A stretch of DNA of 64,000 bases from Promicromonospora sp. Populi (GCF_041081105.1 NZ_CP163528.1:4712001-4776000); one strand, 5' to 3'; positions 33,496 to 42,381 are shown, counted from the first letter of the stretch. A program made the numbers and translations. The notes: generated by a model from the sequence alone, not told the origin.

Positions 33496-35003
33496 TTAGA
33501 CCTGCGCAAGCCCGTCGAGCACCCCCTCCGCGATCTCGAGGTCGCCCCGCAGGTCCCGGTCGGTGTTGTCGGCCGGCAGCGCGTCCGCCAGATCGAGGGC
33601 AGCACGCAGCGGTCCCGCGGGCAGTGCGACGTCGCGCTGGCGGAGCAGCCGCACGGCCCCGACGAGCTCGCAGGCGAGCAGCGTCCGGTAGGCGACGACG
33701 GCGCGCTCGGACTGGGCGACCGCCTGCGACGCGAAGCTGGCGTCCTCCTCGGCGCCGCGGGAGAGCACCACCGACCCGAGCGAGGCGGGCTGTGCCGCCG
33801 CGCGCAGCTCGCCGAGTGCGCTGGCGGCGACGTACTCGACCATCATCAGCCCGGAAGCGCCGTCCGGGCCCGTGGCGAGAAACGGCCGGAGCCCGGTGAG
33901 GCCGGGCTCGTTATGCATCCCGATCCGGGACAGCACAAGGGGCCCGGTCTGGGCCAGGGCGAGATTGCACCCGTCGAGCGCCAGGCCGAGCGGCACCTGG
34001 TGGAAGGCGCCGTGGTGGACCACAGCCTCGCCGGCCAGGTCGAACAGCGGGTTCTCCTGCGCGGCGCCGAGCAGGCGCCCCGCCAGCCGGCCCAGCTCGC
34101 CGAGGGCGTGTGCGAAAGCGCCCTGGCTGATCGGGAACGCGCGCAGCCCGTAGGCGTCCTGGATCCGGGCGGGCCGGGGCCGGCCCCGGGCTCGCCGGAG
34201 GCCCCCGGCTCGCCGGAGGCCCCCGGCCCGCCGGAGGCCCCCGGCCCGCCGGAGGCCCCTGACCCGCCGGAGGCCGCCGGGACCGCGAGCAGCCGCCGGA
34301 CGCGCTCGGCCACGGTAACGACGCCCGGCGCAGCCGCGGCGCGCACCGCGGCGGCGGAGAGCACCGAGGGATTCCCGTCGAGCGCCCGGAAGCTGAGCGC
34401 GTACACGACCGCGGCGGCCCGGTCGAGCCGGTCGAGGGCGTCGACCACGAGGCAGGTGCGGCCGATGGTGAGGGCGTTGGAGCTGATGAACGGCAGCGCG
34501 CTGTCGCTGCCCCAGGGCGCCATGGGCTCGAGCGGCCCGGCGGCCGGCCGCTCGCCCATGAGGGTCAGGGCGGTGCCGGCCAGGGCGCCGAGGTCGCCGG
34601 TGCCGATCGAGGCATGCACGCGGACGGTGGGCAGGGTGTTGCCGTTCAGCATCCCTTCCAGCGCGTGGAGCACCGCCGGGTCGACGCCGGAGCCGCCCGC
34701 GCAGAGCTGGTTGAGCCGGACGGCGAGCATCGCGCGGACCGCCCGTTCGGGCAGCTCCGGGCCGGCGTCCACGGCGTGGCTGCGCAGGAGCCGGAGCCCG
34801 TGCGCATCGTCGTCGACGGCGGCGGTCTTGTTCGCGCCGACGCCGGTCGTCCGGCCGTAGGTGGGGACCTCGGCGCTGAGCCGGCGCGTCAGCTCGTGCG
34901 CCCGGCCGACGGCGTCGACGGCGGTATCGGGGACGCGCACCCGCCCGCCGTCGGCGGCCGCGACCACGTCCGCCAGCCCTGCGCTCCCGCCAAGCTCGAT
35001 CAT
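33496..35003 (-). pseudogene. MIO-less aromatic ammonia-lyase-fold protein, single frameshift
   Basis: Start ATG 35003 follows GGGAGAGGAAA. The first half (TYGRTTGVGANKTAAV, QLCAGGSGVDPAVLHALEGM, VVYALSFRALDGNP) and second half (RIQDAYGLRAFPISQGAF, FLATGPDGASGLMMVEYVAA) are collinear with histidine ammonia-lyase, about 500 aa in all. They lie in different frames: a one-base deficit near 34150-34190 follows five 18-base repeats (GASGGP-like, 34190-34280). Where lyases have GSVGASGDLAPL, this reads ASIGTGDLGAL: the Ala-Ser-Gly that cyclises to MIO is missing. MIO-independent relatives such as ergothionase eliminate trimethylamine. Divergent from a betaine-type transporter. Confidence 0.78.
34190..34281. 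repeat. 18-bp coding tandem repeat (about 5 copies)
   Basis: Units of the form CCCGGCCCGCCGGAGGCC repeat about five times, encoding Gly-Ala-Ser-Gly-Gly/Glu-Pro on the minus strand inside the lyase gene. They expand a loop just before the conserved Q-D-x-Y segment, immediately upstream of the frameshift. Confidence 0.9.
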
Positions 35004-35076
35004 CGGCGTTTCCTCTCCCGAAGCCCGTCCGTGCCGTATCGCCCCTGCCATTGTGCCGGTCAGCGCAGTGCCGTCT

Positions 35077-35162
35077 AGTGGCAAACGTGTTTTACACAGT
35101 GGCAACCTTCCGGCGATCTGCCCAAAACTCCCGGCCCCTACGTTCGCAACTACGTTCGCAAC
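35077..35162. promoter_or_regulatory. Repeats in the lyase/IclR divergent region
   Basis: AGTGGCAA occurs at 35077-35084 and 35098-35105 (21-bp spacing, two helical turns), enclosing GTGTTTTACAC. Further on, TACGTTCGCAAC is present twice in tandem (35139-35150 and 35151-35162), about 50 bases before the IclR start. These are plausible IclR-regulator sites controlling both directions. Confidence 0.45.
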
Positions 35163-35213
35163 GGGACGTGGTGCAGAGCACAGCGAGCCCCCGACGCGTG
35201 GAGGGACCAGGAC

Positions 35214-35894
35214 ATGGCAGAAGCCGGTACCAGGACGGCCGAGCGGGTGCTCGCGCTCCTCGCCGTGGTCTGCGAGCAGGGGCGGGCCAACCTCTCCGAG
35301 GCCGCCCGCGCCACCGGGCTCGCGCCCAGCACCGCCCTGCGGCTGCTGCGCACGCTGGAGGGCGCGGGGTTCGTCCGCCGGGACGAGGACGCCTCGTTCA
35401 CGCCGGGCGGGCGGATCATCCAGCTCGGCGCGCAGGCCCTGAGCAACGAGTCCCTCATCGACCTCGCGCGGCCCGCGATGAAGACGCTCGCGGACGCGAC
35501 CGCCGAATCCGTGTACCTCAGCAGCGTCGGCCACCACGAGACCGCGCTCTACATCGCCATCGTTGAGGGCTCGCACTCGATCCGGCACCGGAGCTGGGTG
35601 GGTGGCACGATCCCGCTGGACGGCACGGCCGCGGGGCAGGCCCTCACCGGCGCGATCCCGGCCGGTTCCTGGGCGCTGGTCCGGAGCGGCGTCGAGAGCG
35701 ACGTCACCGCGATCGCCGCGCCGATCCTGGTGGGCCGGCGCGTGGTCGCCGCCATGAGCCTCGTCGTCCCGAGCTACCGCCTCGGCGATGACGACGCGAC
35801 CCGCTACGGGCGACTGCTCGCCGCCGAGGTCGCCACCATCTCGGCGGAGCTCGGCGGCGCCGCCGGTCAGGAACTCGAAGGAGCGACCGCATGA
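35214..35894 (+). CDS. IclR-family transcriptional regulator
   Basis: 226 aa. Residues 1-65 are the winged helix-turn-helix (TRTAERVLALLAVVCEQGRANL, ATGLAPSTALRLLRTLEGAGFVRR). Residues 75-220 are the IclR effector domain (MKTLADATAESVYLSSVGHHETALYIA, GGTIPLDGTAAGQAL, ITAIAAPI-like VTAIAAPILVGRRVVAAMSLVVP). IclR proteins sense small carboxylates. It overlaps the transporter ATPase start (ATGA), so it is the first gene of the transporter operon, and diverges from the lyase. Confidence 0.92.
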   Translation: MAEAGTRTAERVLALLAVVCEQGRANLSEAARATGLAPSTALRLLRTLEGAGFVRRDEDASFTPGGRIIQLGAQALSNESLIDLARPAMKTLADATAESVYLSSVGHHETALYIAIVEGSHSIRHRSWVGGTIPLDGTAAGQALTGAIPAGSWALVRSGVESDVTAIAAPILVGRRVVAAMSLVVPSYRLGDDDATRYGRLLAAEVATISAELGGAAGQELEGATA

Positions 35895-37015
35895 TCACGT
35901 TCGAGCATGTCTCCAAGGTGTACCCCGACGGCACCCACGCGGTGCACGACCTCAGCTTCGAGGCGCCGAGCGGCCGGCTGACCGTGCTCGTCGGCCCTTC
36001 GGGGTGCGGCAAGACGACGTCGATGCGGATGATCAACCGGCTGATCGACCCGACCGAGGGGGTAGTCAGCCTCGACGGCCAGGACACCCGGTCCGTCGAT
36101 GCGATCGAGCTGCGCCGCAAGATCGGCTACGTCATCCAGAGCGCCGGCCTGTTCCCGCACCGGACCGTCGTCGACAACGTCGCCGCGCTGCCCCGGCTGC
36201 TCGGCGCGGGCCGGAAGGAGGCGCGGACCAACGCGCTGGAGCTGCTGGCGAAGGTCGGCCTGGACGAGCGCTACGCCCTGCGCTACCCGTACCAGCTCTC
36301 CGGCGGGCAACAGCAGCGTGTGGGTGTCGCCCGGGCGCTCGCCACGGACCCGCCCTTCCTGCTCATGGACGAGCCGTTCAGCGCCGTCGACCCCGTCGTC
36401 CGCACCCAGCTCCAGGACTCGTTCCTCCAGCTGCAGCGGGACATCGGCAAGACGATCGTCATGGTCACCCACGACATCGACGAGGCGCTCAAGCTGGGTG
36501 ACCAGGTCGCCGTCTTCCGGGAGGGCGGGACGCTGGCCCAGGTCGCCACGCCGGCCGAGCTGCTCGCCCACCCGGCCGACGCCTTCGTGGCGGACTTCGT
36601 GGGCGCCTCTCGCGGTTACCGCGCCCTGGGCTTCGTCGAGGCGACGGCGACCGTTCGCCTCGCCGACGAGGTGACCGTCCGGCTCGGCGCCCGTCCCGCT
36701 GATCTCGTCGCGGTCGATTTGACGGGCCCAGGGGAGCACGGCGCCTGGTGCGTAGTCGTCGACGACGGCGGCGCGCCGCTCGGGTGGGTGGACCTGCGGG
36801 CCGCGGGCGACGTCGTCGAGGAGCACCACATCGACTTCTCCGGGACGGTCGCCCGGGTCGACGGCAGTCTCCGCGACCTGCTGGATGCCGCCCTCTCCAG
36901 CCCCGTCGGGCGCGGCCTCGTGGCCGGACCCGACGGCCGGCTGAGCGGGAGCGTCACCGCGGACGAGGTGCTCCGGCACATCGGCCGCGGCCGGGAAGCG
37001 GGGGTGCCGTCATGA
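35891..37015 (+). CDS. OpuC/EgtV-type quaternary-amine ABC transporter ATPase
   Basis: 374 aa. Walker A GPSGCGKTTS near residue 37, Q-loop IGYVIQSAGLFPH, signature YQLSGGQQQRVGVARALA near residue 136, Walker B FLLMDEPFSAVDP, and H-loop VMVTHDIDEAL. The last 120 residues form a tail in the place of the CBS-like regulatory domain of OpuCA, though I cannot confirm the fold. It drives uptake of glycine betaine, choline, carnitine, ergothioneine or related compounds. Starts inside the IclR stop and overlaps the permease. Confidence 0.92.
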   Translation: MITFEHVSKVYPDGTHAVHDLSFEAPSGRLTVLVGPSGCGKTTSMRMINRLIDPTEGVVSLDGQDTRSVDAIELRRKIGYVIQSAGLFPHRTVVDNVAALPRLLGAGRKEARTNALELLAKVGLDERYALRYPYQLSGGQQQRVGVARALATDPPFLLMDEPFSAVDPVVRTQLQDSFLQLQRDIGKTIVMVTHDIDEALKLGDQVAVFREGGTLAQVATPAELLAHPADAFVADFVGASRGYRALGFVEATATVRLADEVTVRLGARPADLVAVDLTGPGEHGAWCVVVDDGGAPLGWVDLRAAGDVVEEHHIDFSGTVARVDGSLRDLLDAALSSPVGRGLVAGPDGRLSGSVTADEVLRHIGRGREAGVPS

Positions 37016-37662
37016 TCGCCGACTGGCTCGCCGACAACGCCGTCCGCATCGGCGAGCTCACCGCGTGGCACGCCCTGCTCAGCGTCATCCCGACGGTGCT
37101 CGGCCTGATCGTCGCGATCCCGCTGGCCTGGTGGGCGTCGCGCTCGGCGCGCATCTACCCGCTGATCGTCGGCGCCTCGGGGCTGCTCTACACGGTCCCG
37201 TCGATCGCGCTGTTCGTGCTTCTGCCGCAGGTCCTGGGGACCAGGATCCTCGACCCGCTCAACGTCGTCGTCGCGCTGACGCTCTACAGCATCGCGCTGC
37301 TGGTCCGGGTCGTCGCCGACGGGCTGGCGTCCGTGCCGCACGACACGGTCCAGGCCGCGACGGCGATGGGCTACCGCCCCTGGCAGCGGCTCGTGCACGT
37401 GGAGCTGCCCGTGGCCGTGCCCGCGATCGGCGGCGGCCTGCGCGTGGCGGTCGTCTCGAACGTGAGCATCGTGACGATGGCGGCCCTGCTCGGCATCCCG
37501 CAGCTCGGCTCGCTCTTCACCGAGGGGTTCTCCCTGCGGCTCACCCTGCCGATCGTTGTCGGGATCGTGCTGTGCCTGGTGCTGTCGGTGGTCCTGGACG
37601 TGCTGGTCCACCTGGGCACCCGCGCGCTGACCCCGTGGCAGCAGCGGACGGAGACAGCATGA
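37012..37662 (+). CDS. OpuCB/ProW-type ABC permease
   Basis: 216 aa with five or six helices. LLYTVPSIALFVLLPQVLGTRILDPLNVVVALTLYSIALLVR-style helices and the EAA loop (VPHDTVQAATAMGYRPWQRLVHVELPVAVPAI) are typical of osmoprotectant permeases of the OpuCB/YehW group. ATGA-coupled on both sides. First of two membrane subunits. Confidence 0.92.
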   Translation: MIADWLADNAVRIGELTAWHALLSVIPTVLGLIVAIPLAWWASRSARIYPLIVGASGLLYTVPSIALFVLLPQVLGTRILDPLNVVVALTLYSIALLVRVVADGLASVPHDTVQAATAMGYRPWQRLVHVELPVAVPAIGGGLRVAVVSNVSIVTMAALLGIPQLGSLFTEGFSLRLTLPIVVGIVLCLVLSVVLDVLVHLGTRALTPWQQRTETA

Positions 37663-38447
37663 ACATCGTCGGCTGGTTTCTCGACCCCGCCCACTGGACC
37701 GGCGCGGACTCGATCCCGGTCCAGGTCGGCTACCACCTCCTGTACTCGGGCATCGCGCTGCTCATCGCGCTCGCGATCGCCGTCCCGCTCGGCATCTTCA
37801 TCGGCTACACCGGCCGCGGGGAGCTGTTTGTCGCCGGCACCGTCAACGCCCTGCGGGCGCTGCCGACGTTCGGCCTGCTCGTCCTCGTCGTCATGCTGGT
37901 CGCGCCGCACATCGGCTCCCAGCTCGCGTTCGTCGGGCCGACCATCGTGGTCCTCGTGCTGCTCGCGGTGCCGCCGATCCTGTCGGGGACGGTCGCGGGG
38001 ATCCAGGGCGCGGACCCGGGCGCCGTCGGCGCGGCCCGCGCGTCGGGGTACACGCGCCCGCAGATCCTGCTGCACGTCCAGCTCCCGTGCGCGCTGCCGC
38101 TGTTCCTGTCCGGGGTCCGCAGCGCCACGCTGCAGATCGTCTCCACCGCGACCGTCGCCGCCTACGTCTCCCTCAGGGGCCTCGGCCGGTACATCATCGA
38201 CGGCCGGGCCTCCTCCGACTACACGCAGATGGCGGCCGGCGCGATCCTCGTCGCCGTGGTCGCCCTGGTGCTGGAGATCGCGTTCCTCGCCCTGGGCCGC
38301 GCGGTCGTCTCGCCCGGCCTGACCAGGGCCACTGCCCCCAGCTTCCGGCGGGCCAGGACCGTTCGTCCAGGCCTCGTCGCTCCCACCCGTCCCGGTTCCC
38401 CCGGTTTCCCCAGCAGCCCCGGCAGCACCAGAGAGGCAACATCATGA
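37659..38447 (+). CDS. OpuCD/ProW-type ABC permease
   Basis: 262 aa from ATG 37659. Hydrophobic helices include LLYSGIALLIALAIAVPLGI and ALRALPTFGLLVLVVMLVAP; the EAA loop is DPGAVGAARASGYTRPQILLHVQLPCALP. The C-terminus carries a Pro/Ser/Gly/Arg-rich cytoplasmic tail of about 40 residues that is not typical. Pairs with the preceding permease and is ATGA-coupled to the binding protein. Confidence 0.91.
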   Translation: MNIVGWFLDPAHWTGADSIPVQVGYHLLYSGIALLIALAIAVPLGIFIGYTGRGELFVAGTVNALRALPTFGLLVLVVMLVAPHIGSQLAFVGPTIVVLVLLAVPPILSGTVAGIQGADPGAVGAARASGYTRPQILLHVQLPCALPLFLSGVRSATLQIVSTATVAAYVSLRGLGRYIIDGRASSDYTQMAAGAILVAVVALVLEIAFLALGRAVVSPGLTRATAPSFRRARTVRPGLVAPTRPGSPGFPSSPGSTREATS

Positions 38448-39373
38448 AGCGACCCTCCGTTCGTCCGTCCCGCCCCGCTATCGCGGGTCTCGCCGGCCTC
38501 ACCCTGCTCGCCCTGACCGCCTGCGCCGGCGGCGACCCGCTCAGCACGGACGCCGGAGGTGCCGGGGATCCGGGCTCCGGCGTCACCGTCGGCTCCGCGG
38601 ACTTCCCGGAGAGCCAGCTGCTCGCGACCATCTACTCGCTGGCCCTGCAGGACGCCGGCGTCGAGGTCGAGGAGCGGTTCAACATCGGCAGCCGTGAGGT
38701 CTACGTCGAGGCGGTGCAGGACGGCTCGATCGACCTTGTCCCGGACTACTCCGGCGCCCTGCTCAAGTACCTCGACACCGAGTCCACAGTGAGCAGCACC
38801 GAGGACGTGCTCGCCGAGCTGGACGACGTCCTGCCCGACGACCTCACCGTGCTCGACGCCTCGACAGCGCAGAACAAGGACGTGCTCGCCGTGACCCGCG
38901 AGACGGCCGAGGAGTACAACCTCGAGACCATCTCCGACCTCCAGCCGGTGGCCGGCGAGCTGCTCCTCGGCGGGCCGCCGGAGTGGCGGACGCGCGTCAA
39001 CGGCGTCGTCGGCCTCGAGGACGTCTACGGTCTGGAGTTCCAGGAATTTGTCCCCCTGGACGCCGGCGGGACGCTCACCATGACGGCGCTGACCTCCGGC
39101 CAGGTCCAGGTGGGCGACCTGTTCAGCACCGATCCGGGCCTCGACCAGAACGATCTTGTCGCGCTGGAGGACGACCAGTCGCTGTTCGCCGCCGAGAACA
39201 TCCTGCCGCTGGTCCGGTCGGACATGGTGGACGACACCATCACCACGGCGCTGAACGAGGTGTCCGCGGCCCTGACCACGGAAGACCTGATCGAGATGAA
39301 CGGCCGCGCAGGCACCGGCGAGTCCCTCTCGGACATCGCTACCGACTGGCTGACCAACGCGGGCCTGATCTGA
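38444..39373 (+). CDS. OpuCC/EgtU-type substrate-binding lipoprotein
   Basis: 309 aa. A lipoprotein signal ends in LLALTAC (lipidated Cys27). The mature domain is the OpuAC/OpuCC fold: VTVGSADFPESQLLATIYSLAL, ERFNIGSREVYVEAVQDGSIDLVPDYSGALLKYL, and NKDVLAVTRETAEEYNLETISDL. Family members cage quaternary ammonium groups with aromatic residues. Its substrate should be the lyase substrate if the divergent genes form one pathway. The stop falls in a 14-bp tandem repeat. Confidence 0.92.
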   Translation: MKRPSVRPSRPAIAGLAGLTLLALTACAGGDPLSTDAGGAGDPGSGVTVGSADFPESQLLATIYSLALQDAGVEVEERFNIGSREVYVEAVQDGSIDLVPDYSGALLKYLDTESTVSSTEDVLAELDDVLPDDLTVLDASTAQNKDVLAVTRETAEEYNLETISDLQPVAGELLLGGPPEWRTRVNGVVGLEDVYGLEFQEFVPLDAGGTLTMTALTSGQVQVGDLFSTDPGLDQNDLVALEDDQSLFAAENILPLVRSDMVDDTITTALNEVSAALTTEDLIEMNGRAGTGESLSDIATDWLTNAGLI

Positions 39374-39409
39374 TCAGGCGCATCTGATCGGGCGTATCTG
39401 ATCAGGCGT
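39368..39409. repeat. 14-bp tandem repeat (3 copies) across convergent stops
   Basis: ATCTGATCAGGCGC, ATCTGATCGGGCGT and ATCTGATCAGGCGT follow head to tail. The first unit contains the binding-protein stop (TGA) on the plus strand; the third contains the universal stress protein stop on the minus strand. The TGATCA core supplies stops on both strands. Confidence 0.95.
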
Positions 39410-39785
39410 AGCTTGCCTTGACCACCAGCACGGGTGCGGGGGAGTCGAGCAGCACCCGCTGCGTCGTCGCACCCACCAGGAACGTGCCCACCGTGGAGTG
39501 CTTGCGCGAGCCGATGACCACCAGGTCCGCGGAGACGGCCTCGGCCTGGTCGACTATCGCGTCGGCGACGTCGGCTTGCTCGGCGCGGAACGTGATCGGC
39601 GCTACGGAGACGGTGCCGGGGACGGAGTCGAGCAGGTGCGCCAGCGCCGCGGGGACCTTCGTGTCCGCCTGCGGCGTGAGCACGAGGACGGCCAGCTCCT
39701 GCCGGCGTCGTACCGCCTCGGCGACCGCCGCGCGCATCGCGGCCTCACCCTGGGGCGACTCGTTGTACGCGACGAGGACGGTCAT
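39402..39785 (-). CDS. Universal stress protein (UspA family)
   Basis: 127 aa from ATG 39785, preceded by CAAGGA. N-terminal MTVLVAYNESPQGEAAMRAA and the C-terminal GSRKHSTVGTFLVGATTQRV give the nucleotide-binding pattern G-x-x-K/R-x-S-x-V-G of ATP-binding Usp proteins, with the VLLDSPAPVLVVK closing strand. A cytoplasmic stress protein of one domain. The roughly 210-base gap upstream, to the SPFH gene, contains no gene that I can see. Confidence 0.9.
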   Translation of the reverse strand: MTVLVAYNESPQGEAAMRAAVAEAVRRRQELAVLVLTPQADTKVPAALAHLLDSVPGTVSVAPITFRAEQADVADAIVDQAEAVSADLVVIGSRKHSTVGTFLVGATTQRVLLDSPAPVLVVKASYA

Positions 39786-39999
39786 CGGTCCTTGCACCTC
39801 CGGACAGGTTCGCCGGGCTGTCACCCTGCCGGTGAAACTCTCTCACATGTCCGGAACTCAGGTGGTCGTTGGCTGCCACCTGGGACGCGCGCGACTTTGC
39901 TTTGTGCCGGTGCCCCGGACTTGTAGGGTCCGAGTGCTTGCAGTCTCCGGACAGGCGTTCGGGGTAGGAGAGACCGGGTAAGAGAACAGGGAGCACGTC

Positions 40000-41118
40000 A
40001 TGGGCCTGCTGGACAAGATCAAGGGCGAGCTTGTTGACATCGTCGAGTGGCTCGACGACACCCGGGACACGATCGTGTGGCGGTTCCCCCGCTACGAGAA
40101 CGAGATCAAGATGGGCGCCCGGCTCGTGGTGCGCGAGTCGCAGACCGCCGTCTTTGTCAACGAGGGCCAGATCGCCGACGTGTTCGAGCCCGGCACGTAC
40201 ACGCTCGAGACGCAGAACCTGCCGGTGCTCTCGACGCTCAAGGGCTGGATGCACGGGTTCCACTCGCCGTTCAAGGCCGAGGTGTACTTCGTCAGCCGGC
40301 GGCAGTTCACCGACATGAAGTGGGGCACCAAGAACCCGATCATGATGCGGGACCCGGAGCTGGGCATGGTGCGGGTGCGCGCCTTCGGCGCGTTCGCCGC
40401 CCGGGTCAGCGACCCGCAGAAGCTCCTGCGCGAGCTGGTCGGCACCGACTCGCGGTTCAGCACCGACGAGGTGCACGAGTACCTGCGCCAGAACGTGGTG
40501 AGCCACGTCGCGAGCGTGCTCGCCTCGTCCGGCATCCCCGTGATCGAGCTCGCCGCCCACCACGGCGACCTCGGCGACCAGCTCGCGACCCGCCTCACCG
40601 AGGAGCTGGCTGAACTGGGCATCGCCGTACCCAGCTTTGTCATCGAGAACGTCTCGCTGCCGCCCGAGGTCGAGGAGGCGCTCGACAAGCGCACGTCCAT
40701 GGGCATCGTCTCCTCCGGGACGGTGGGCAGCATGGCCGCCTTCCAGCAGTTCCAGGCGGGCGAGGCGATGGAGGCCGCGGCCGAGGGCGGGGCCGAGGGC
40801 GGGGGCAGCGCCGGCGCGGTGATCGGCATGGGGCTGGGCCAGTCGGTGGGCAACGCGATAGTCCCGCCCACCCAGTCTGCTCCCGCCCCCGCTCCGGCGG
40901 CGGGCCCGCCGCCGCTGCCGGGTTGGTACCTGGGTAACGGTGGTGCGCAGATCGGCCCGTTCGACGACGCCGCACTCGCGGGCCAGGTCGCCGCGGGCAC
41001 CCTCACGCCCGGCACCCTGATCTGGCGCGCGGGCATGGCCGGCTGGGAGCCCGCATCGTCCGTGCCCGACGTCGCCAAGCACCTCGGCGCCACCCCGCCG
41101 CCGCTCCCGCAGGTCTGA
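40000..41118 (+). CDS. SPFH-domain protein with C-terminal GYF_2 domain
   Basis: 372 aa. Residues 1-250 form an SPFH/band-7 core of the virion-core-protein-like (YdjI) type: LVDIVEWLDDTRDTIVWRFPRYENEIKMGARLVVRESQTAVF, AEVYFVSRRQFTDMKWGTKNP, FVIENVSLPPEVEEAL. A Gly/Ala and Pro-rich linker leads to residues 310-372, a GYF_2 domain (PGWYLGNGGAQIGPFDD, LIWRAGMAGWEPA). Probably scaffolds membrane-associated complexes. First of three clustered genes, two bases before the zinc-ribbon gene. Confidence 0.88.
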   Translation: MGLLDKIKGELVDIVEWLDDTRDTIVWRFPRYENEIKMGARLVVRESQTAVFVNEGQIADVFEPGTYTLETQNLPVLSTLKGWMHGFHSPFKAEVYFVSRRQFTDMKWGTKNPIMMRDPELGMVRVRAFGAFAARVSDPQKLLRELVGTDSRFSTDEVHEYLRQNVVSHVASVLASSGIPVIELAAHHGDLGDQLATRLTEELAELGIAVPSFVIENVSLPPEVEEALDKRTSMGIVSSGTVGSMAAFQQFQAGEAMEAAAEGGAEGGGSAGAVIGMGLGQSVGNAIVPPTQSAPAPAPAAGPPPLPGWYLGNGGAQIGPFDDAALAGQVAAGTLTPGTLIWRAGMAGWEPASSVPDVAKHLGATPPPLPQV

Positions 41119-41120
41119 CG

Positions 41121-42317
41121 ATGGTGGAGCTCACCGACGGTGGTCAGACCGCCCACCGGGCCTATCCGTGCGAGCAGTGCGGGGCCAGCGTCGAGTACGT
41201 GGCCGGTACCGGCGCGCTGACCTGCCCGTACTGCGGGCACGCGCAGCAGGTCGCCGCGCCCGCCCGGGAGGTGCGCGAGCACGACTTCGCGACGCTCGCC
41301 GCAACGCCCCGCGCCGCGGCTCCCGCCACGCACGACTACCGGTGCGGCACCTGCGGCGCGATCACGACCAGCGACCACCTGTCCCAGAAGTGCGGGTTCT
41401 GCGGCTCGCCGATGGTGGCCGAGGTGGAGAGCCTCGGGCTGGTGGAGCCGGAGGCCGTGCTGCCCTTCGAGGTCGACCGGGCCTCGATGCAGGGCGCCCT
41501 GCAGCAGTGGGTGCGCTCGCGGTGGTTCGCGCCGTCGGCCCTGAAGAAGGTGGTCTCCGCCGACCAGGCGCACGGCGTCTACCTGCCGCACTGGACGTTC
41601 GACGCGCGCACCCGGTCCGACTACACCGGGCAGCGCGGCGAGCACTACTGGGTCACGGAGACGTACACCACCACCGACTCCGAGGGCCGGAGCCAGACCC
41701 AGACCCGGCAGGTGCAGAAGACCGCCTGGTACCCGGCGTCGGGAACGGTGGCGCGGGACTTCGACGACGTGCTGGTCACCGGGACGGCCCGTGTCATGCC
41801 GGAGCACCTGGCCAAGCTCAGCCCGTGGCCGCTGGACAAGGCGCAGGCGTACCAGCCCGACTACCTCGCCGGCTACGAGACCCTGCGGTACGACGTCGAG
41901 CCGGAGGCCGGGCTGGAGGTGGCCAAGCGCAAGATGGCGCCCGTCATCGAGAACGACTGCGTGCGGGACATCGGCGGCGACGTACAGCAGGTGCACCACG
42001 TGGACACCGGCTACGCCGACGTGACGTACAAGCTCCTGCTGCTGCCGGCGTGGATCGCCACCTACCTGTACGGCGGCAAGCCGTTCCAGGTGCTGGTCAA
42101 CGCGCGCACGGCCGAGGTCGTGGGGGAGCGGCCGTGGTCGGCGTGGAAGATCACGCTCACCGTGCTCGCGGGGCTGCTCGTGATCGCGGGCATCATCTGG
42201 GCGGTGGTGGCGGCGCAGGACGGCGGCGCGGCAAGCTCGGTCTACTCGGAGCTCGCGCTCAGCGGAGATCCAGTGACCCGTGAGAGCGTGGGCTACTACT
42301 CGGATCCGGTGGTCTAG
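41121..42317 (+). CDS. Zinc-ribbon protein with C-terminal membrane anchor
   Basis: 398 aa. Two zinc ribbons lie at the N-terminus: CEQCGASVEY...CPYCGH (residues 15-50) and CGTCGAITTSD...CGFCGSPM (residues 75-100). A middle domain of about 220 residues (VYLPHWTFDARTRSDYTGQRGEHYW, YDVEPEAGLEVAKRKM) follows, then one membrane helix near residue 345 (ITLTVLAGLLVIAGIIWAVVA) and a short outer tail. Function unknown; co-occurrence with the SPFH protein and the TFIIB-finger protein suggests one complex. Confidence 0.85.
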   Translation: MVELTDGGQTAHRAYPCEQCGASVEYVAGTGALTCPYCGHAQQVAAPAREVREHDFATLAATPRAAAPATHDYRCGTCGAITTSDHLSQKCGFCGSPMVAEVESLGLVEPEAVLPFEVDRASMQGALQQWVRSRWFAPSALKKVVSADQAHGVYLPHWTFDARTRSDYTGQRGEHYWVTETYTTTDSEGRSQTQTRQVQKTAWYPASGTVARDFDDVLVTGTARVMPEHLAKLSPWPLDKAQAYQPDYLAGYETLRYDVEPEAGLEVAKRKMAPVIENDCVRDIGGDVQQVHHVDTGYADVTYKLLLLPAWIATYLYGGKPFQVLVNARTAEVVGERPWSAWKITLTVLAGLLVIAGIIWAVVAAQDGGAASSVYSELALSGDPVTRESVGYYSDPVV

Positions 42318-42381
42318 GAACCGCACACCCGGCCCGTCCGTTGGCTGACCAGCAGACGACGACCGCAAGGAGACCCTCACG

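Noticed and set aside
33846..35588. Upstream extension of the lyase frame into the IclR gene
   Set aside because: The part beyond 35003 is antisense to the IclR regulator; a good ribosome-binding site precedes ATG 35003.
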